The translations under genes were made by a program, and so were the position numbers. 11,659 nt of DNA, from NCBI GenBank assembly GCA_035591015.1, contig JAXIUW010197621.1:1-11659 (forward strand), given 5' to 3'. A model generated the notes under the pieces. That model did not search any database, was not told where the DNA came from, and was given only the letters and a program-made list of their open reading frames with translations. Below, in pieces: positions 1-6,300 of the stretch (the first letter of the stretch is position 1; each line of letters opens with the position of its first letter). This DNA is from Cephalothrix simula. Lineage: Eukaryota > Nemertea > Palaeonemertea > Archinemertea > Cephalotrichidae.

Positions 1-1315
1 ATTGTGCTACGAAAAGGCATTTCTTGGCCTACAAAAGTAAGTATGGGTGATATTTTCTCAAAATATGAAAAGTATTTTAAGGTCAGAATTTTAAAAATCC
101 ACCGGCACACCCCCGTCACTTTCCAATATCAGTTACCCCCCCCCCCACCGGTAGTGTACTCTGTCTGCCAAGCGAATTGCTGTACTTGTATTGATTTTTA
201 CATGCGATGAATTCACTACCTAGGAAAAATACTCGGAAGTGACCCGCTCAGGCGTACTTGCCATAATCCTGTAGATTTGCTAAAATTTGAGATAATAATT
301 GCAACACGTTTTCTTTTGTTTCTTGGCTTCTGGTCTCTTTGATCCAGTGTTCAATATGCGCAATTTGAAGCGCATCATCCCTCATTAACTCCTGATGTCC
401 TAATTATTATGTCCTTTAGGCTCATTTCAAATTACATCAAATGCTATTTTCCACATTACATACTACACCTTTTGACAATTATATATTGTCCGAAGTGTTA
501 AAGATGGGGTAATTACTATTTGCTATAACTGAATTACACCGCGCGACTTGTTTGCAACAAGTGTATAGGTGATGGCGCATCATTATGTTCGCGTTTCTGA
601 GGGCACCGCGACACACTTTTCAGTCCAGCCCACCAAAAGGCGAAGTATTTTTCCATAATGGTCATTTAAACTTGATCTGTCGATGTTATGACTATGAGAT
701 CATTATCAATTGTGTCTAAAGGCATTTTGGTGTCTGATCTTCACTTATTACCACCAGTTTTGATATCCATCGAAATCTGATTCGTTTTAATTAGTGACAT
801 TGAACATATTTTTCCAACGGTCTTTCATGATAATAATATAACTCTTCAATAATAACAAAGTTTACGATTCTTTCTGATTCTATCTACCAAAATAGTGTAG
901 GCCTGCATTAAATCAATGAAAACGTTAAACTTGCCTATTTTGGGCAGCAACAAAATCCTTGAAATAACTCCTTGTCAAAGGTATCATTAATATTTGTCAA
1001 CAAAACAACATGTTGTAAGATGACAATAAAAATTACAATGCTTTAAATATTTTTCATTTAATTTGCTTTAAATTGAAAACTGTTTCTTTAGATTTGAAAT
1101 ATTTTTGAAACTCGAGCAGATGTTTTTGTTGAAAAAAGAATAGAAACAGTATTTTTAAGTAATTCAATTTAAAAAATTACACCAGATTAATATCAATATG
1201 GTGTAAAATCACGCAATTGCTAAAAGAAAACCTGTTCTCAGTTTTTTTTTCTTTCTGTGAATTTCTTTATAATCTTTAGAATCACAACTTTTTTATTGAT
1301 TATTCTTGATTTTTT

Positions 1316-1378
1316 GATTTAGATACAGCATTTGACTCAGTCGATCACGAATGCTATTTTTATAAAATGCGTCAAAAT
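1316..1378 (+). pseudogene. Possible LINE reverse-transcriptase scrap
   Basis: The frame from 1316 reads DLDTAFDSVDHE and then YFYKMRQNA. This resembles motif A of non-LTR retrotransposon reverse transcriptases, which have the form D-x-x-x-AFD-x-V-x-H, with the catalytic Asp in AFD. A stop lies just before it (1307-1309) and another soon after, so it is at most a decayed remnant. The match is about 20 residues and no other RT motif was seen nearby, so chance is possible. Confidence 0.4.
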
Positions 1379-1618
1379 GCTTGTACATGTTTACATGTTT
1401 TGCTTGTGTATGTTTACAGATAGTTTGCAGGTTTATTGGAACATTGCTACCAATTGTAGTGTACATTCAATATCTATACATATGTATTCTATATAGTTTC
1501 ATTATATTTAGACTTTTTTGAAAATCTGGTTTAAGATATATTTTTAGTGAAATTAATTTCTCTGGTTTCTTACTCTGATTAATATTCACTGTTGATTTTT
1601 TCTTATTGTGCTTCATTT

Positions 1619-1678
1619 GATTCGACTCATGAAAATCAGAAATTACTTGATTTGAATCATGAAAATCAGAAATCACTG
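1619..1678. repeat. 30-bp tandem duplication
   Basis: Two adjacent 30-bp units, 1619-1648 and 1649-1678, share the core catgaaaatcagaaat and match at about 26 of 30 positions. This is a simple local duplication with no apparent function. Confidence 0.85.
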
Positions 1679-2020
1679 ATATTCTGATATTCTTTTTGTG
1701 TGATATACCCGTCTTTAGTTTTTTAGTATAACATGTTGGAATCTATTTCTTTGTATCTTAGAGGAGAGATGATAATCGAAATGCTTTGGTATAGTATTTG
1801 AAATTTTTGAACATTGAATTTGAAAATATTCCTCAAGAAATTGATGAATTATTTACTATTATCTTCTAAAATTTATAATCAGGAAATACTGAGGCATACC
1901 GAAGTAGAGAAATAGATGAAATAATTGTGGTTCTATTTTCTCTGTGATTGACCGGGTTACCTATGTAATATATATCCTCGGCAAGGGCATTAATCGATAC
2001 CCCGGTCACCTAAAAGTGCA

Positions 2021-2198
2021 CCGGTGTAACGGTTTGCCGTGTCCCCTGGCGTTCAGTGTCCGGCATGTACAAGTAGGAAAGGTAGGACAGTAAAAGCCGG
2101 TTGCCAGTGTCCGACGAAAAAAGCCAATCAGTATACATGTATGTTATACTACAAAGAGGACACTAATAACCAGGGGACACTGAGCGCATTCACACCGG
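2021..2198. mobile_element. Foldback (MITE-like) element A, 178 bp
   Basis: The ends at 2021-2061 and 2158-2198 are 41-bp inverted repeats that align without gaps and agree at 29 positions. They include an identical block gtgtcccctgg and share ccggtgt at the tip and agtgtcc at the inner end. There is no coding capacity, as expected of a non-autonomous DNA element. I could not find a clear target-site duplication. A diverged relative lies in intron 1 (3535-3669) and a half-like piece at 10706-10750. Confidence 0.65.
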
Positions 2199-2780
2199 CT
2201 TTCGTGTAGCCCAGCAAGTATAGAGCGGTCAGTAAGCTTAACTTAACACAATGAGTTTATGACACTTTATGACCGAGTGAAAGGTGGAATATCTATAGGC
2301 TCTCTATAGTATACATCTAAATGTTCTCAAAATAGATTATTCAGAAAGAATTTTCAGGTAATTTTATAAATTTTTTGTAATTTTTAATTTTTTAAATTTT
2401 GTCTAATTTTGAAATCTAGATAAGATTGATAACAGAGATATATAATTTTCTCGATGACTTAGACACTGAAAGATATCAGTGCTAGTATTATCTTATCCGA
2501 TTTAAGATTTCTGTGGGAAAGTTCTCATAAATTCTTTGAATTTTTCTGAAAATTTAAAATCATTATTTCATACGCTTTTTGGGTACAAAATTGAAATTTG
2601 ATTGCCAAACTACAAAATTGGCGCTGGATAAATTATCAAACGATCTGTACAAAATTCATCCCAATTTGTCCTAAAGGTGTAAAACGGTTTTTGTAAAATC
2701 TTGTTACCAAAACCTTTTGACTCCGTTTCATTTAACAAATAATTTGTAGTGAACCTCTCGTGTGAAATAACGATCCAAAA

Positions 2781-2926
2781 GGCGGAGCATACGCGGGCCA
2801 ATAATATCGTCGGTAACAAACGTTTTGTTGTATTTGAGATTTAATTGTTATCATGGGACATCATTTGTTATCATATTATTGAACAGTTAACATCTAGCTG
2901 AGAATTCATCAGGAATATTAGTGAAA
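2781..2926 (+). promoter_or_regulatory. Candidate tll proximal promoter and 5' UTR
   Basis: A locally GC-richer patch (2781-2802) holds ggcgg and a CCAAT box at 2798-2802, about 125 bp before the start codon. No TATA box is placed convincingly. Two copies of ttgttatca (2845 and 2865) follow, belonging to the GATA-site cluster. An in-frame stop at 2888-2890 closes the coding frame upstream. The transcription start cannot be located from sequence alone. Confidence 0.35.
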
Positions 2927-3374
2927 ATGATGAACAAACTTCAAGGACAACCATCAAGTAAGTGATAAATGTAACATTTTATGATATTTTGTATAACTTA
3001 AAACTTTTTATATAATTTGTAACTCTAGAAGTTTGTGAATTTTTTATCATTATGATAATTTATTCTATATTTAGTCACGTATATGATAAAAATTTTTGTA
3101 CCAGGTATTGTAACTTATTGGTACTTGTTATCATTATTTATGTTATCTCTTTCTCAAGATTAGTAAACCTCTTGTTATCACTCAGAGGTAATAGCGAATC
3201 TGATAACATATTTTATCAAATTATCTTAACTTTTCGATAAGAAAGCTGATTACATTGCGTTGTATTTCTTTCTCAAGAGAGCTATGATTAGAAAACACTT
3301 GTTATCAGTTAAATCAAGAGTTGGCGAGATCGATAAATATTAAACTCATTATTTAATTTTATCTTTATTGATAA
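2845..3374. promoter_or_regulatory. Cluster of twelve TGATAA (GATA-type) sites
   Basis: TGATAA or its complement TTATCA starts at 2848, 2868, 2963, 3044, 3053, 3084, 3128, 3175, 3201, 3213, 3302 and 3369. Five of them sit in the longer word ttgttatca (2845, 2865, 3125, 3172, 3299). In DNA about 70% AT I would expect roughly one such hexamer in this length. The cluster straddles the 5' UTR, exon 1 and the first 400 bp of intron 1, the usual place for an early intronic enhancer. GATA-factor control is inference; part of the count comes from a local duplication (3150-3307). Confidence 0.5.
2927..2957 (+). CDS. tll (NR2E1): tll coding exon 1 (start codon, short N-terminus)
   Basis: This encodes [10 protein letters not shown] plus the first base of S11. 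Two ATGs lie in tandem (2927 and 2930), with A at position -3 of the first. The same frame has a TAA stop at 2888-2890 and no ATG between it and 2927, so the protein cannot start further upstream in this exon. The donor is gtaagt at 2958. Joined to exon 2 it reads PSSRIL, close to the TSRIL of human TLX at the same distance from the first finger, which supports the junction. An alternative upstream first exon cannot be excluded. Confidence 0.82.
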
Positions 3375-6300
3375 AATAATAGCTGTTCGTATTTATTAAA
3401 GACGTGTTCTTATTTGTTGAAACTAATTATGTATCATTAGAAAAAACCAGGGTAACATCCTGTAACATATGTAATGTTGACTTTCATCATGTTCATATCC
3501 TCGTTTTATATGTTTCAAAAAAACAGACTTATGATCACCTACCATTGGCCGGTGTGATAGGAATTAGTGTCCCTAGGTTTTAAAGTTCCCTTGTATACAA
3601 AGTGTATAGGGCAAGAGGACATTAATCCCCAGGTTGAAAATCTAAAACCAGCTTCTTTCGTGTCACCTATACAAAATGTATTGGCATTAATCCATGGTTA
3701 CACCCATCCCTTTTTCACCGGTACCGTTGATTTTTGTTCCCATACCTATATTTTTGGCCCCCCGAATATTACGTATCGAACCCTAAAATACTGTGAGAGT
3801 CTCATGTATCTCTTTAATAGTGTTGTTAGCTGATTAATTATGATTTCATAATTGAATACCAAGAAAAGGCTAACTCTCATCATCAATACCTAATATTAAA
3901 TGCATATGTGAAAGTGTGAATTCATAAATATTTCAACTTAATAATATTGTTTGAATTTGATTCTTCAGACTTGAATTTAAGATTTGAAAGGAACTTAAAT
4001 TAGGTTGTTAACTTTTGGAAAGGTAGATTCCGGGGTAGATTAGCATTCATCCTGTACTTGAATATTTAGAATTTTGTGTAAAAAAATGAAAATAACCTGT
4101 GGCTATATGTTTTGATTAAAAGAAATGTTGGAATTCAGCTTTAAAATATCATAAGTCAAGTAGTCAAATCTTTGTATAGAGAAAAATAACTACCATTTCA
4201 TAGAGGTGTGACTTCGAATGAAATTCGATTATGTATAGTGATCTACATTGTATAACCAGTTTGTCCCTTCAAAATTTGAATTAATCTCCTACAAAAATAA
4301 AAGATATTCAATCTAGATGCAATTAAAAAATTTTCATACTAACTTTTTTAATTTCTTTCATTACAGGTAGAATTTTGATGGACATACCTTGCAAAGTTTG
4401 TCAAGATCATTCGTCAGGAAAGCACTATGGCATCTATGCTTGTGATGGGTAAGAATCATTTGAATTTTCATCTCTGTTAGTCTTGATTTGGTAATTTCAT
4501 TTAATCGTGTTTTCTTTTACCCATGTTTTGCTGCGATTTAGACTCCAACGTTAATCAATTAAATTAGGTACTGCTATAGCTTTATTTAATGGGATATAGT
4601 ATCTAATTAATCAGAAAATTCTCTATGATTTATCGCGATTAAACAATTATATTAACCCTACTGCGTTAGTGCGTTGTATATCGGGATATCTTATGAAATT
4701 CGTTATCAGTCCTCTTTTCTCTGTTTTATCGTGATTTCATTACGTTAATCAATTAAATTAGCTTTACTGCAATTGGTGGCTTTTTGTATCCGACCATCTT
4801 GTGATACATGTATCTTATTAATTTTCTTATCTCAATGATTTATCGCGATTTCTTACGTTATCAATTAAATTGACTTTACTGCTATTTTGCACTGTTAATT
4901 AGAACTTTGTTTATTACAAATTACAATTAATTACTTAAATGTAATTAACTTGTTTTAATTTTACGACTAATTTTAGTTACCGACGTCTCTCAAAAGTTGC
5001 AAAAATTGCGGTCTCGGGCCCACCCAGCAACGGGACTTATGAAAGTGACTTAATGCCGTAAAATGTGTTTTAACACATAATTGAATGCGAAATAACAATC
5101 TGCCATCATCCTATTATTTTCTATTAACTATTTCTATCTCTGTGTAATGTGACTTTTTGTGAAATTACGCAAGATGCGTAATCGGCTAAAAGCGTAATAA
5201 GCATCGTTGACCAAGAATTTGTAACAATTAGAAAACATCACGCTACTTGGGACAAAAATGTATTTTAAAACACTCTGGTCAGCCTATGCCGTAGGGATAT
5301 CTAAGGCCATAGAAACCCTAATTAATCGAAAAAACAACACCTGTGAAAAACGTTTCTGGCGTAAGAAGACATGTTTATATATTTTTAAAGGACTTCTTTC
5401 ACCGTCCCAATATCTAATTTATCGCTATTTGTATCGTGATATCTTATAAATGATATATCTTATAAATCATCGTTATCGCAATTTTTAGTATATATAACTC
5501 GATTTCGTCACACCTTCATTTTTTTCTCATAATCTTTGATGTTTATTGCTCATTGGGATAATGTTATCTCTCGAAATAATTCTTTCCGATATCTTACATT
5601 TTCCCTGGTACTTCGATTTATAGTACGGTTACTGTTGTCATTGCTGGATAAAAGTGAGTTATTGCACGCTTGTTTGAGTGAAATACGCCCACGAAACAGT
5701 TATTTCACGAAGGGCGCTGTCGTAAGTGCAATAACTGCTCGTTATTTCACCAAAAAACGTGCAATATCGCTTTTATTCAACGGTTTATCAATGTTATCCA
5801 AAAATATCACTAAATACCATTACAACAAGCACAGCCGTTGAATACGCCCCTCGTGCAATAACTGCTTCGTATTTCACTCAAAAAAGCGTACAATAACTCT
5901 ATATTATTCCTTATTTTTTGCGCCCGGTACCAAGTTGTCTGCCCAGACCTAGCGGTCATTTACAAGGATACGAACAAGTCCCTGGCCGCCAGTAGCTTAA
6001 AAACCGTAGTCCGGTGTATTTTCCTTCCCGGCTTGGAGAGAGCGAGCTCTTTTTACTCACCTCATATAGCAAATACCCATCATTTTAACTCAAACAATTA
6101 ACAGTTTTTCCTATTTTTCACTTTGTTAATTCCAAATCTTAATCTGATTATCTGAGTTCAAAACAAAATATTTAATTTTCATTCTTCTATTTTGCAGGTG
6201 TGCTGGATTTTTTAAGGTATGTAAAAATATTTACTTCCATCCTATTACATTAGCAACTTCAATTGAATGCTAAAAAAGTAATATTTGCTGATATTGTTTC

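Larger units (their letters stand above)
1..2780. other. Upstream non-coding DNA
   Basis: I see no supported gene here. Open frames are at most about 70 codons and match nothing I recognise. The stretch holds a run of 11 C (136-146), a small hairpin (acttgtt and aacaagt, 546-562), the possible reverse-transcriptase scrap, the 30-bp duplication and the 2021-2198 foldback element. The rest is AT-rich with no clear structure. Distal enhancers of tll could lie here but cannot be told by eye. Confidence 0.6.
4449..6197 (+). other. tll intron 2 (1749 bp), interrupts codon G38
   Basis: This GT-AG intron is the longest in the gene and precedes the microexon. It contains the roughly 100-bp tandem repeat (4530-4885) and a short hairpin, attacgc and gcgtaat around a 5-nt loop (5164-5182). 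It also has a doubled cttataaat word (5438-5467) and the 244-bp inverted-repeat element (5656-5899). A GC-richer patch (about 5920-6060) matches nothing I recognise. No coding exon is needed or seen here. Confidence 0.85.

Noticed and set aside
546-562. Small hairpin acttgtt/aacaagt as an RNA gene
   Set aside because: A 7-bp stem alone is not evidence for a tRNA or other RNA; no cloverleaf or box motifs surround it.
2610-2819. Minus-strand 69-codon frame next to the promoter, as a divergent gene
   Set aside because: No domain, no neighbouring exons and no promoter signal on that strand; its length is not remarkable in this window.
3567-3833. Open frame of 88 codons starting at a GTG
   Set aside because: It lies in intron 1, begins inside foldback element B, has no ATG start and shows no recognisable domain.
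5536-5841. A 101-codon frame in intron 2
   Set aside because: It runs into the inverted-repeat element, and its peptide is made largely of repeat words with no known domain.
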